Shown here piece by piece: positions 1 through 8,514 of a DNA stretch of 55,208 bases. Made by a program: the position numbers and the translations under genes. Numbering within the stretch: the first letter of the stretch is position 1; every line of letters begins with the position of its first letter. Origin of the DNA: JAMCRM01 sp041685075 (GTDB lineage: Bacteria; Acidobacteriota; Terriglobia; Bryobacterales; Bryobacteraceae); assembly GCA_041685075.1 (NCBI GenBank), contig JAWLGN010000002.1, positions 1-55,208 of the forward strand, given 5' to 3'. The notes beneath the pieces were generated by a model. It was given only the letters and a program-made list of their open reading frames with translations, had not been told where the DNA came from and did no database searches.

Positions 1-21
1 AGCAAGAAGGCGGCGGCCTGA
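1..21 (+). CDS. possible C-terminal end of a truncated CDS (transposition protein?)
   Basis: From base 1 one frame reads Ser-Lys-Lys-Ala-Ala-Ala followed by TGA at 19-21. The stop lies in the loop of a perfect 6-bp hairpin (GCGGCC-TGAC-GGCCGC). The repeats that follow resemble the multiple terminal repeats of IS21- or IS481-type elements, so this could be the basic tail of a transposase or helper ATPase. Only six codons are visible, so the call is positional and weak. Confidence 0.25.
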   Translation, partial: SKKAAA

Positions 22-30
22 CGGCCGCAT
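13..30 (+). terminator. GC-rich hairpin at the left edge
   Basis: GCGGCC TGAC GGCCGC forms a perfect 6-bp stem with a 4-nt loop overlapping the stop codon of the partial CDS. The following bases contain only a short T run (ACTTTATG), so it would be a weak or non-canonical terminator. Confidence 0.3.
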
Positions 31-39
31 CACTTTATG

Positions 40-85
40 ACATAAACCGGACAGATCACGTGCTAATAAAACCGGACAACTTGAA
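40..85. mobile_element. possible insertion-sequence end with direct repeats
   Basis: Two copies of a TAAA(A)CCGGACA motif lie at 43-53 and 67-78, about 24 bp apart, in an AT-richer stretch unlike the GC-rich surroundings. Multiple short direct repeats of an (A)ACCGGACA type are typical of IS21/IS481-like termini. No target-site duplication or transposase is visible because the window starts here. Confidence 0.3.
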
Positions 86-107
86 AAGCTAACGACAGTC
101 GCTTCGA

Positions 108-1421
108 TTACCTGACGGCGTGTGAGTCAATTGTAATACGGGAGGCATACCCGGGCCTGCGGCGGACGGCCGGGAGGCCGGCGGCGATGCCGGAAATCCA
201 GGCGAGGGCGAAGGCGTTGGCGGGGATGGTGCTGTTGAAATCCACCAGGCTATGGAGGAGCAGGGCGGCGAGGGAGGCAAGGCAGGCCAGGGCGAGCGGG
301 CGCAGGGAGGTGCGGTGGCGGCGTGCGGCGGCGGCGAGGATGCGCACCGCGAGAACGAGGCCGAGGGCGAAGCCGGGGATGCCGAGTTCCGCGAGGTACT
401 GGAGGTAGTCGTTGTGGGCGGCATTATCGGTGTGGAGCGGGGTGGAGCGTTTGAAGGGCATGAAAGCGGAGACGTAGGCGCCGAGGCCGCAGCCGGTGGC
501 GGGATAGGCGGCCACCAGGGGGAGGGTTTGGCGCCAGATCTCCAGGCGATCCTGCGCGGCGATCTGGTCGGGCGTGGAAAGGCTGGCGAAGCGGGCGATG
601 AGTTGGTTCGGGGGGAGATAGATAAAGAGCGCCACAAACACGACCGGGGCGGCGATGAGCCTGGCGCGGCGGGGCAGGGCGGCGGCGGCGAGTACCGCCA
701 GGGCGAACAGCGCGGCGATGAAGCCCATCCGGGACAGCGAGTGAATCGAGGCAAGCAGCAGGAGGGCGGCCACCGCGAAGGCGCCGGAGGCGATCAGGGC
801 AGGCCCCAGGGGGGACTCGAGGTGGGAACGCTTCAGGCGCAGAACGTGGATGCCGTACATCACCGGAAAGGGGAGCGCCATCTCCATGAGGCCGGCGAAG
901 TGGTCGCGATTGACGTAGGTGCCGCGGGCCATGGCCTGGGCGCCGGAAGCGGCGGAATAGAACTGGGCCAGGCCGAGTAGGGCTTCGAGCAAGGCGACCG
1001 CCACGAGGGGGAGAACAAGCAGCCACGGCGAGCGGCGCGGGGCGATGCGAAAGGCGAGTTCCCGCACCGTGAGGAAGACCAGGATGGCGCCGGCGAGTCG
1101 CATCCAGGCCGCCAGCGTGAGGGCCGGGGCCACCGAGAGGGGTCCGGCGGAGGGGTGAAGAGCGGCGCGCGTGGGGGAGAGGAAGGCCAGGGCGCCGGCC
1201 GGGAGGGGGAGCAGTTGGAAAAGAACCCAGGCGGGAAGGAGCAGGAGGGGCCAGGCCAGCGCGCGATCGGGCGGCGGGGCGCACGGGCGGACGTGGAGAA
1301 CCGCGGTCAGAACGGCCACCACGAGGACGGTGATGTCCCAGTCGGCCGGGTGGACGCCGGCATCGCGGACCAGGGTCCAGACGAAAGCGGCGGAGAGGCA
1401 AAAGAGGGCGGCGGCGTTCAC
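108..1421 (-). CDS. O-antigen ligase / polymerase-like (Wzy_C) membrane protein
   Basis: A polytopic inner-membrane protein of about 437 residues with some ten hydrophobic segments. The periplasmic-loop motif HNDYLQYLAELGIPGF near residue 340 is typical of the O-antigen ligase/Wzy_C family, whose members join or polymerise lipid-linked glycans at the periplasmic face. The start is uncertain. A longer in-frame ATG exists at 1667, but it would overlap the divergent TPR gene and prepend a low-complexity, non-membrane stretch. A GTG at 1421 precedes the first hydrophobic helix and leaves a 39-bp divergent intergenic region. The divergent neighbour is a membrane-anchored TPR protein, a common partner in exopolysaccharide loci. 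It could act in capsule/EPS rather than LPS; substrate cannot be told. Confidence 0.75.
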   Translation of the reverse strand: MNAAALFCLSAAFVWTLVRDAGVHPADWDITVLVVAVLTAVLHVRPCAPPPDRALAWPLLLLPAWVLFQLLPLPAGALAFLSPTRAALHPSAGPLSVAPALTLAAWMRLAGAILVFLTVRELAFRIAPRRSPWLLVLPLVAVALLEALLGLAQFYSAASGAQAMARGTYVNRDHFAGLMEMALPFPVMYGIHVLRLKRSHLESPLGPALIASGAFAVAALLLLASIHSLSRMGFIAALFALAVLAAAALPRRARLIAAPVVFVALFIYLPPNQLIARFASLSTPDQIAAQDRLEIWRQTLPLVAAYPATGCGLGAYVSAFMPFKRSTPLHTDNAAHNDYLQYLAELGIPGFALGLVLAVRILAAAARRHRTSLRPLALACLASLAALLLHSLVDFNSTIPANAFALAWISGIAAGLPAVRRRPGYASRITIDSHAVR

Positions 1422-1427
1422 GGCGGG

Positions 1428-1436
1428 TGCTACAAT
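1428..1436 (+). promoter_or_regulatory. extended -10 promoter for the TPR gene
   Basis: TGC-TACAAT is an extended -10 element (TACAAT matches five of six TATAAT positions) ending 24 nt before the ATG at 1461. No convincing -35 hexamer is seen, which is usual for extended -10 promoters. Confidence 0.4.
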
Positions 1437-1460
1437 GCCCTTCTTCTTCGGGACAGGAGC

Positions 1461-2783
1461 ATGGAGCCTTATTATACCCGGAGCCGGCGGGATTCTCGTA
1501 CCCAGCGCCGGCAAAGCGACACCCGGAGCCGGCAGCGCGCGAGGAAACTCCAGCGGAGATGGTACACCGTATGGTTTGGCGTGCTTGCGGCACTGGCGGG
1601 CAGTGTAGCGGCGGCGGGGGTGATGTACCGGAGCGGGTTGGAGGCGGAATGGCTCGAGCGGTTCCACCTAGGTTGGCGGCTGAACAGCGAGCGCCTGGCG
1701 GAGCGGGGATACGAGCAATTGCTGGGGGGCGACAGGGAAGGGGCGCTCGAGCTGTTCGAACTGGCCGTCGAGAGAGATCCGGCTTCGCCGTACCGGTGGT
1801 GCGATTTAGGCGAGGCCCGGCTGGCGGCGGGCGACGAGGCCGGGGCGCGAGAGGCGATGGCCCGGGGGATGGAGCGAGGCGAGTACATCGGGCCGGTGGC
1901 CATGCGGGGGGTGAACTTCGCCTACAGGGTAGGGGACCAGGGGATGGCGCTCGAGTACGGGAAGAGGCTCCTGGGAATGACGCCCGCCTACGACGACGCG
2001 GTATTCACCGTGTGGGAACGGATGGAGTGCCCGGCGGGCGAGGTGCTGGAGCGGGGGATACCGGACGAGCGGGCGGCGGGGGCGTATGTGCGGCGGCTGG
2101 CCCGGCAGGGGAACGCGGAGGCGGCGCGGGCGTGGGAGTGGGCGGCGGCACGGGGGTACGTCGACGACCGGCTGGCGGACGAGTATGCGGGCTTCCTGGT
2201 GCGGGCCGGGCGCGGGGAAGAGGCCGTACGGGCGTGGGCGGGATACATGGCCCTGCGGGAGCCGGGGTATCCGGAGAACAACGCAGTCTTCAACGGGGGG
2301 TTCGAGCGGGAACCGGCGGGGCGGGTGCTGGACTGGCGAATCGACCCGGTCGAGGGGGTGCGGGTCGAGCGGGAGGCCGGGGGCGCGGCGGAGGGGGAGT
2401 GGTCGCTGCGGTTGCGGTTCGAGGGGAAGGAGAACCTGGCGTATGGGCAGGTACGGCAGGTGGCGGCGGTCGGTCCGGGAGAGTGGGTGCTGCGGGCCCG
2501 GGTGCGGGCGGAGGGGATCACGACCGACGAGGGGGTGCGGCTGCGGGTGGTGGATGCGGAGGCGCCGCGGCGGCTCGATGTGCGCACCGAGGCAGTGACC
2601 GGAAGCTGCGGCTGGCGCGAAATTGGCGTGCGGTTTGTGGTGGGGGCAGGGACCCGCACCGTGCGGGTAGAAGTGTTTCGTCAGCCGTCGTTGAAGTTCG
2701 ATAACCGGCTGAAAGGGACGGTGTGGATCGACGCCGTCCGTCTCCAACATTCCATTCATACTCCTTCATTTCCAACCCGATAA
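1461..2783 (+). CDS. membrane-anchored TPR protein with C-terminal carbohydrate-binding-like domain
   Basis: 440 residues. A very basic N-terminus (residues 1-33, many Arg/Gln) is followed by one transmembrane helix (about 35-55), then TPR-like helical repeats (about 75-150 and weaker to 270) including GDREGALELFELAVERDP. The C-terminal part (about 280-430) is beta-rich with motifs such as NAVFNGGFE and VLRARVRAEG, resembling CBM/galactose-binding-like jelly rolls. The ATG at 1461 is chosen because earlier in-frame codons would run into the divergent ligase gene. Such TPR proteins often accompany polysaccharide polymerases/ligases, as here; a scaffold or chain-length role is inference. The C-terminal residues after IDAVRLQ look disordered. 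Confidence 0.7.
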   Translation: MEPYYTRSRRDSRTQRRQSDTRSRQRARKLQRRWYTVWFGVLAALAGSVAAAGVMYRSGLEAEWLERFHLGWRLNSERLAERGYEQLLGGDREGALELFELAVERDPASPYRWCDLGEARLAAGDEAGAREAMARGMERGEYIGPVAMRGVNFAYRVGDQGMALEYGKRLLGMTPAYDDAVFTVWERMECPAGEVLERGIPDERAAGAYVRRLARQGNAEAARAWEWAAARGYVDDRLADEYAGFLVRAGRGEEAVRAWAGYMALREPGYPENNAVFNGGFEREPAGRVLDWRIDPVEGVRVEREAGGAAEGEWSLRLRFEGKENLAYGQVRQVAAVGPGEWVLRARVRAEGITTDEGVRLRVVDAEAPRRLDVRTEAVTGSCGWREIGVRFVVGAGTRTVRVEVFRQPSLKFDNRLKGTVWIDAVRLQHSIHTPSFPTR

Positions 2784-2936
2784 GAGAGCTGACGGCCCGA
2801 GCCGCCGCTAAGGCGCAAGCCGGGTGTTCCCTGCTTTACCGGTGGGGAGCGGAGGCCTGCGCAGAGGCGGAGGGCCGCGTCATCTCTGAATCCATGGCCG
2901 TCTGAAGCGGCAGATCCGGAGAGGGGGAGCAAACCG
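2784..2936 (+). ncRNA. candidate structured leader upstream of a secreted-protein gene
   Basis: This 153-nt gap is rich in possible helices. CCGCT and AGCGG can enclose a GNRA-capped hairpin GGC-GCAA-GCC at 2812-2821 plus a CCC/GGG helix. A later GCCGC/GCGGC pair brackets the segment before the ribosome-binding site of the gene at 2937. I could not match it to a known riboswitch class; the c-di-GMP-I signature is absent. It may simply be GC-rich spacer. Confidence 0.22.
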
Positions 2937-3362
2937 ATGAGAGGCGTACTGTGCGCCATGGCGCTATTGGTGTGTCTGAACGGGACGGCGGAAGCGCAGG
3001 GGCGGCCGGGAGTGTGGCTGCGGCGGTTGACCCTGGCGGCTGCGTGCGCCAGCGGGGTTTGGGACATCTATACGACGCGTAACGCGGTGCGGCTGGGGGC
3101 GGTGGAGTCGAACCGGTTGCTGGCCGATGGGCAGGGGCGGCCGCGGTGGGGGCGTATGATCGCGCTGAATGTGGGGGTGTGCGCGGGGTCGGCGCTGGCG
3201 CAGGAACTGTTGGACAGGAAGCGGCGGCCGGGGGCGACGGACTACGTGTGGACGGGGGTGAACTCGGCGCTGGCGGTCCGGCACGCGGCGGCGGCGGTGC
3301 ACAACCGGCGGGTGACGGCCGAGATGCGGCGGCGCTGGGACTATCTGCTGCGTCCGGAGTGA
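2937..3362 (+). CDS. small secreted or membrane protein of unknown function
   Basis: 141 residues. An N-terminal signal peptide (hydrophobic 5-15, likely cleavage after AEA around residue 20) is followed by a weakly hydrophobic region and a motif DIYTTRNAVRLGAVESN, then a second hydrophobic stretch around 75-90. The end is basic. The pattern of two short hydrophobic segments around a conserved-looking D-x-x-T-T-R core recalls small DUF-type membrane proteins, but I do not recognise the family. The ATG is preceded by the purine-rich GGAGAGGGGGAG. It follows the TPR gene on the same strand after a possibly structured 153-nt spacer, so co-transcription is possible. Confidence 0.6.
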   Translation: MRGVLCAMALLVCLNGTAEAQGRPGVWLRRLTLAAACASGVWDIYTTRNAVRLGAVESNRLLADGQGRPRWGRMIALNVGVCAGSALAQELLDRKRRPGATDYVWTGVNSALAVRHAAAAVHNRRVTAEMRRRWDYLLRPE

Positions 3363-3438
3363 CGGCCGTCGCAGAGATTCTCTGCTCACCGAGCGGGACC
3401 CACCCGATGCTACCCTGAACTAGCCGCCTGCTTGAGAT

Positions 3439-3549
3439 TCCGGCGCCGCGATTCCGCACATCCCGATGCCGCGATCGCTGCTGAACTCCCGGCGCCGCGC
3501 TCATCCCGGCGCGCCGAATCATGCCCCTTGACATCCCGGCGCCACGATC
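3439..3549 (+). repeat. five imperfect TCCCGGCGCCGCGATC-type repeats
   Basis: Near-identical 16-bp units begin at 3439, 3461, 3487, 3504 and 3534, each a variant of TCCCGGCGCCGCGATC with the palindromic core GGCGCC. The unequal spacing (22, 26, 17, 30 bp) argues against a simple tandem array and suggests either a degenerate intergenic repeat or a multi-site binding region upstream of the gene at 3626. Confidence 0.5.
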
Positions 3550-3556
3550 ATAAGGT
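3528..3556 (+). promoter_or_regulatory. possible sigma-70 promoter for the transglutaminase-like/DUF4091 operon
   Basis: A perfect -35 hexamer TTGACA (3528-3533) is followed after 17 bp by TAAGGT (3551-3556), which matches only three of six -10 positions. It overlaps the last repeat unit of the array and lies about 70 bp upstream of the ATG at 3626. Confidence 0.35.
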
Positions 3557-3625
3557 TAGGTAAGCTAACAAACCGAGTGCCGGGGTGCGCCCGCCCAGGG
3601 GTGCGCCCGGCTGCTGGAACCGGAT

Positions 3626-5557
3626 ATGGCTATGGCGTTATTGCTGCGGGCGGCGACCATCGCCGCGTTGTTCTGCACTTGCCTGGTTGCCGGGCAGAAC
3701 GGCATCCGGCTGGCCGGCTCGTCGCAGCCGGACTGCTGGAGCGTCGAGGAGATCGTCCGGGAGACCACCCGGGGCATGCGAAGCGATCGTGAAAAGGCGC
3801 TTGCCCTGCATCGCTTCGGCATGCAGCACTTCATTCACTTCGACGGTCCCAAAGAGGAGCGCGACGAGTACATCACAGACCCCCTGAAGCTCATCGCGGT
3901 GTATGGCTACGCCCTCTGCCACAACAACAGCTCGGCCATGATCGCGCTCTACAACGCCGCCGGGTTGAAGGGGCGGCAGCGCGATATGCGGGGGCATTCC
4001 ATCGCCGAGGTCTGGTTCGAGGGGAAGTGGAACTACATCGATACCGACATGTTCGGCTATGTCCTGCATCCAGACGGCAGGATCGCATCGGTGGACGAAC
4101 TCACCCGCGACCCCGACCTGTTCCTCCGGCAGACGAATCCGCCCGACCCGTTCTTCCCGTTCGACCGCAAGGAGGACATGGCGTCGGTTTTCCGGGAAGG
4201 CAAGCCCACCCGCGACTATCATCCCTATGCGAACGCGCACCTGATGCATCTCTCGCTGCGCACGGGGGAGACGGCGCGGCTCTTTTTCCGGCCGCGGGGC
4301 GAGGGCCGCTACTTCCTGACGCCCGACTTCCGGCCCAACCTGGGGTTCACCTATAAGGATTACTGGCTTGCCGGCGCGGTGCGGGAGGGTTCCTTGGCCT
4401 GGTGTGACCGGCCGCCGGCTTCCTACGGGAACGGTGTCATCCAGTACGCGCCGGACCTTCGTTCGGATGCCTTCACACGCGAAAACCCGGATCGTTCCGG
4501 CGTGGCGGCAGGGCAAGGGCCGAGGCAGCCGGAACTGGTCGCCCGGCGGTCCGGCCAGACCGCTTCCCTCGTAGTCAAGGTGACTACCCCGTGGATTATC
4601 GCCGGCTTGCAGAACGACCTGACGAACTTCGAGGACAACACCGGCGGGGCGATCGTCAGCGGCTTGTTCTGGCGGGCGGAGGAGAGCGACGAGAACCGCA
4701 TCCTGGTAAGCCGCGACCGCGGGCAAACCTGGCAGCAGGTTTGGGAGAACCGCTACCGCGGCGCCGTGCCGTTCCGCGTGGACCTCACCCGCTGGGCGGA
4801 GGGCGAGTACGGCTACTGGGTGAAATTCGAATGGCTGGACCGCAGCGGCAAGGCGCAAGTGGGGTTGGAGCGCTTGCGCATGGAGACCTGGGTGCAGGTT
4901 TCCCCCATGGCGCTGCCGCGCCTCGAAGCCGGCAGCACCACCTTCCGGCTGGCGGCCTCGCCGCTTGACGCAGTCTATAACCAAAGCCGTTGGGACCGCG
5001 GCCAGAACCTGCCGGGGCAGCAGTTGGAGAACGCGGTTATCCGGAACGGTCTCCCGTACCTGCAGGCCGCGGACCCCGCGCGCCCGGCCGTAGTTTCCTT
5101 CGAGACGGGAACCGACCGGGAAATCCGCGAACTGCGCGTGAGCCTGCGGGCGCGCGCGCCGCGCAGTCCCCAGGACTTTCGGGCGGTGCTCTCCATTTCC
5201 GGGGATAGCGGCGCTACCTGGCGGGAACTCGAGCGCTTCACGCCTCACCCGGAGCACAACGTCAACTACATGTGGTTCAACCACGTGCTGAGTGGCCGCG
5301 CCATAGATGGCCGCCGCTGCCGGCTCAAAGTGGAGGTTTCGGGCGGCGGCCTGGACCAGGTGATCGCCAACAGCGTGGTGGCCGCGCCGTCGCCCTCGCC
5401 CTCGCCGCTGCGCGTGACGCACGTCTGGCGTGAAGGCGAGCGGCAGCGCACGTTCTCCCGCACCGCGACACCCGGAGCGGAGCCCTACACCTACACGGTC
5501 GAAGCGGCGCCGGGGCTGGTGAATGAAGAGGTCAGGATCGAGGCAATCGCGAAATGA
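3626..5557 (+). CDS. secreted transglutaminase-like protein
   Basis: 643 residues with a signal peptide (about 1-22). A transglutaminase-like core lies at about 50-145: Cys98 in ALCHNNSSAM, His124 in RGHSIAEVW and an Asp at 139 or 141 in NYIDTD form the expected Cys-His-Asp triad with family-typical spacing. The remaining 450 residues are predicted beta-rich with sialidase-like segments such as ILVSRDRGQTW and SISGDSGATW (Asp-box-like). Transglutaminase-like domains in bacteria are often peptidases or amidases; activity is not deducible. It is coupled by an ATGA overlap to the DUF4091 gene downstream, pointing to a shared extracellular polymer-processing task. A promoter and a repeat array lie upstream. 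Confidence 0.7.
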   Translation: MAMALLLRAATIAALFCTCLVAGQNGIRLAGSSQPDCWSVEEIVRETTRGMRSDREKALALHRFGMQHFIHFDGPKEERDEYITDPLKLIAVYGYALCHNNSSAMIALYNAAGLKGRQRDMRGHSIAEVWFEGKWNYIDTDMFGYVLHPDGRIASVDELTRDPDLFLRQTNPPDPFFPFDRKEDMASVFREGKPTRDYHPYANAHLMHLSLRTGETARLFFRPRGEGRYFLTPDFRPNLGFTYKDYWLAGAVREGSLAWCDRPPASYGNGVIQYAPDLRSDAFTRENPDRSGVAAGQGPRQPELVARRSGQTASLVVKVTTPWIIAGLQNDLTNFEDNTGGAIVSGLFWRAEESDENRILVSRDRGQTWQQVWENRYRGAVPFRVDLTRWAEGEYGYWVKFEWLDRSGKAQVGLERLRMETWVQVSPMALPRLEAGSTTFRLAASPLDAVYNQSRWDRGQNLPGQQLENAVIRNGLPYLQAADPARPAVVSFETGTDREIRELRVSLRARAPRSPQDFRAVLSISGDSGATWRELERFTPHPEHNVNYMWFNHVLSGRAIDGRRCRLKVEVSGGGLDQVIANSVVAAPSPSPSPLRVTHVWREGERQRTFSRTATPGAEPYTYTVEAAPGLVNEEVRIEAIAK

Positions 5558-8514
5558 ACAGGTTCGGAGTATGGTTGATGCTTCTGGCCGCGGGGAGCGC
5601 CGCGGCCGAGAAGGTGGTCCTGCGGACCACGGCGGATACGTGGGTGGATGTTCCGGAGTTCGCGCGCTTTCAGTCGGCCGAGGCAGGGCGGCCCGGACAC
5701 GGAACGGACGCAGAGTTGCGCATCCGAGGCCGCGCCAACTTCGCGCTGCTCCAATTTGATCTCGCACCCGCCAAGGGCCTGACCGTCACCCGGGCCACTC
5801 TGCGGATACACCGGAAGCCCGATCCGGTGCCGCTGCACACCGTGGGACTTTCCACCATCAGCGGCTCGGGTCCCTGGACGGAGGCCGGCGCCGGCTGGCG
5901 GTTTGCGCGCGAGGGGAAGATGCCCTGGTCCTACGAGAGTTCCGACCTGGTTGATGTCACCTTCGGGCAGGGCGGCAGCCTCTATGCCTACAGGCTGGTG
6001 CGCGATGCCGGAGACGGATGGTACGAAGCCGATGTGCCGCCCGCGCTCGTCGAGGCACTGGTTTCCGGGGATCAGTATGGCCTGCTGCTCACCGATGAGA
6101 AGGGCCAGACCCAGACGCAGCACGTGCTGAGCAGCCGCGAAAGCCCGCACCCGCCCGTGCTGGTGGTGGAGGGCGAGCGCGCGGACCGTTCCGCGCCGGG
6201 CGCGCCTCGCGCTATCGGCACGGCCACAGGCGCCGTCCGCACGCCCACGCCGGAGGATGCGCGCGCGCTGGGCCGCGCGACGCTCGCGCCTGGAAGCGCC
6301 ATCGTGCGCTTCGGCGGGGCGGGCGACGATGCGGGCAAGGGCGTCGCCGCGCGCTACGAGTTGCGCTACAGCGAGCGGCCCATCACCGTCGCGGGCTTCG
6401 ATCAGGCGCGTGAGGCGCCCCGCTGGTGCCTCGATCCGCTGGCGCCCAAGGCCAATCCCCTGGACATCGAGAACAACCGCCGCGACGAGGTGGTGGCGGT
6501 GGTCGAGGGACTCGAACCCGGCCGCGCCTATTACTTCGCCGCCCGCGCTTTCGACGAAGCCGGCAACGCCGGGCCAGTGTCCAGCCTGGGCCGCTACCGC
6601 GCCTGGAACCGCACCTATGCCGAGTTGCCGCCGGCTCCCCCGCAAGCGGTGAAGCCCGCTGCCGCCGGCGGCAAGCCCTGGGTTTGGGCCTACCCGGAGC
6701 TATGGAAAATCGACCCGCGCACGGGCAGCGTGCTCGAAGGCGACGCCGCCTACCGCATGGCCAACCCGGTATGGGATGCCGCTACCGGTACGGTCCGGCT
6801 CCGGGGCGCGCGCAACGAGTTTACGGGATTTCAGATCGCCGTCGAGGGCAACGTCACCGGGGTCGAGGTCACGGTGGAGAAACCGCTCTTTGCAGGGAAC
6901 CGGCTGCCGGCCGTCTTCCGCAAAAGCGGCGCTATCGAACTCTACCGCGAATGGTTTGTGCCGGACGGCAAACCGGGCGCCAAGCCCCGCGGCTGGTATC
7001 CGGATCCCCTGATTCCGCTCAACGGGCCGTTCGACATCCCGGCGCGGGACAACGGCGTGCCCGGGCAGAACGTGCAGCCGGTCTTCGTGGATCTCTACAT
7101 CCCCCACGACGCCGCTCCCGGAACCCACACCGGCCGCCTGTTGGTGAAGGCCGGGGGAGAGCGCCGCGAGATCGCCATCCAGGTGGAAGTGCTGCCCCTG
7201 ACGCTGCCCGACAAGCTGAACTTCGCGGTGGACCTCAACTGCTATAGCGGCGTACACAACGGCTGGGACCTCGAGCGCGGCACCCCGGAGTACCGCAAAC
7301 TGGAGATTGCCTATCACCGGCTGGCGCACCTGCACCGCGCCAACCTGGACGTGCTCGGCTACTCGCATGACGGCAGCGTGGGTCCCGACCACGCGCCCGC
7401 CCTCGAGGGCCGGGGCGCCCAAACGCGCATCTCCGACTGGAGCGACTGGGATGCCCACTTCGGGCCGATACTGGACGGTTCGGCCTTCCGCGACCTGCCC
7501 CGCGCCGGCGTGCCGGTGCCGGCCATCTATCTCCCCTTTTTCGAGAACTGGCCGTCGGAACTGCGCACCGGCTACCGCTTTCACAACTACCCCGTGGCGC
7601 GCACCGAGGAGGAGTACCAGCAGATCATCACGCGCCATGCGCTTGAAGCCGCCCCCATCGAGGAGGCTTTCACCGGGGAGTACCAGGAGCGCTTCGCGGC
7701 CGTGGCGGCGCAGTTCGCCGAGCACATCAAAGAGCGCAAGTGGACGGACACCCGCTACTACGTCTACTTCAACAACAAGTACTACTGGCGCCGGCCGTCG
7801 CAGGGCGCGCGCGGCATCACCTGGTGGCTGCTCGATGAACCCAACCACCGCGACGACGTGCGGGCCATCGCCTATCTCTCGATCCTGCTGCAGCGCGGTC
7901 TGAAGAAACACCCCGATGCGCCCATCAGCCTGCGCACCGATATCAGCCGCGTGGAATGGATCCGCGACCTGCTGCCCGGGCAGATCGATCTGAACTGCAT
8001 CAGCCAGCGCTTCTTCGAGAAGAACCGCTACCTGCTGAACGACCAACGCCGCTTCGGCCGCAAATTCTGGCACTACTCCAGCAGCAACCACCCGCGCACC
8101 ACCAACGTGACCATGCGTGCCTGGGCCTGGAAGGTGTGGCTCGCCGGCGGCGAAGGCATCGTGCCCTGGAACACGGTGCGGGGCGCCCAGGCGTGGGACC
8201 GCGCCGAGCCGCTCACGGTCTTTTACGTAGGGAAGAAGTTCGGCAGCAAGGAGCCCTTCGCCTCGTTGCGGCTGAAGGCCTACCGCCGAGGACAGCAGGA
8301 CATCGAATACCTGGTGATGCTGTCGAAGCGGGCCGGATGGGACCGCGAGGCGGTTTCGCGGGCCGCCTCCGGCGCGCTCGACTTTTCAGGCAGGTTTAGC
8401 CAGTCCGATGAAGAAGATGCCGGCCGGCTGTTCTTCCAGAACATCACCGATGGACAACTCGAAGCCGTGCGGCAGCGGGTCGTCAGGGCGCTGCTTCAAA
8501 CGCCCCAGCAGTAG
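5554..8514 (+). CDS. secreted DNRLRE / DUF4091 (GH123-like) protein
   Basis: 986 residues. A signal peptide (1-18) is followed by a DNRLRE-type jelly-roll domain (about 20-210) recognisable from TTADTWVDV and LLQFDL, a fibronectin-III-like linker containing the Ala/Gly-rich ARAFDEAGNAG (about 225-350), and a long C-terminal DUF4091 region related to glycoside hydrolase family 123. The Asp761-Glu762 pair in LLDEPNH matches the DE dyad that GH123 enzymes use in substrate-assisted catalysis of N-acetylhexosaminides. The segment KAYRRGQQDIEYLVML is typical of the DUF4091 end. The ATG overlaps the upstream stop (ATGA), so translation is coupled. The 3' end overlaps the convergent cimA by 19 nt. 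The glycan substrate is unknown. Confidence 0.75.
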   Translation: MNRFGVWLMLLAAGSAAAEKVVLRTTADTWVDVPEFARFQSAEAGRPGHGTDAELRIRGRANFALLQFDLAPAKGLTVTRATLRIHRKPDPVPLHTVGLSTISGSGPWTEAGAGWRFAREGKMPWSYESSDLVDVTFGQGGSLYAYRLVRDAGDGWYEADVPPALVEALVSGDQYGLLLTDEKGQTQTQHVLSSRESPHPPVLVVEGERADRSAPGAPRAIGTATGAVRTPTPEDARALGRATLAPGSAIVRFGGAGDDAGKGVAARYELRYSERPITVAGFDQAREAPRWCLDPLAPKANPLDIENNRRDEVVAVVEGLEPGRAYYFAARAFDEAGNAGPVSSLGRYRAWNRTYAELPPAPPQAVKPAAAGGKPWVWAYPELWKIDPRTGSVLEGDAAYRMANPVWDAATGTVRLRGARNEFTGFQIAVEGNVTGVEVTVEKPLFAGNRLPAVFRKSGAIELYREWFVPDGKPGAKPRGWYPDPLIPLNGPFDIPARDNGVPGQNVQPVFVDLYIPHDAAPGTHTGRLLVKAGGERREIAIQVEVLPLTLPDKLNFAVDLNCYSGVHNGWDLERGTPEYRKLEIAYHRLAHLHRANLDVLGYSHDGSVGPDHAPALEGRGAQTRISDWSDWDAHFGPILDGSAFRDLPRAGVPVPAIYLPFFENWPSELRTGYRFHNYPVARTEEEYQQIITRHALEAAPIEEAFTGEYQERFAAVAAQFAEHIKERKWTDTRYYVYFNNKYYWRRPSQGARGITWWLLDEPNHRDDVRAIAYLSILLQRGLKKHPDAPISLRTDISRVEWIRDLLPGQIDLNCISQRFFEKNRYLLNDQRRFGRKFWHYSSSNHPRTTNVTMRAWAWKVWLAGGEGIVPWNTVRGAQAWDRAEPLTVFYVGKKFGSKEPFASLRLKAYRRGQQDIEYLVMLSKRAGWDREAVSRAASGALDFSGRFSQSDEEDAGRLFFQNITDGQLEAVRQRVVRALLQTPQQ

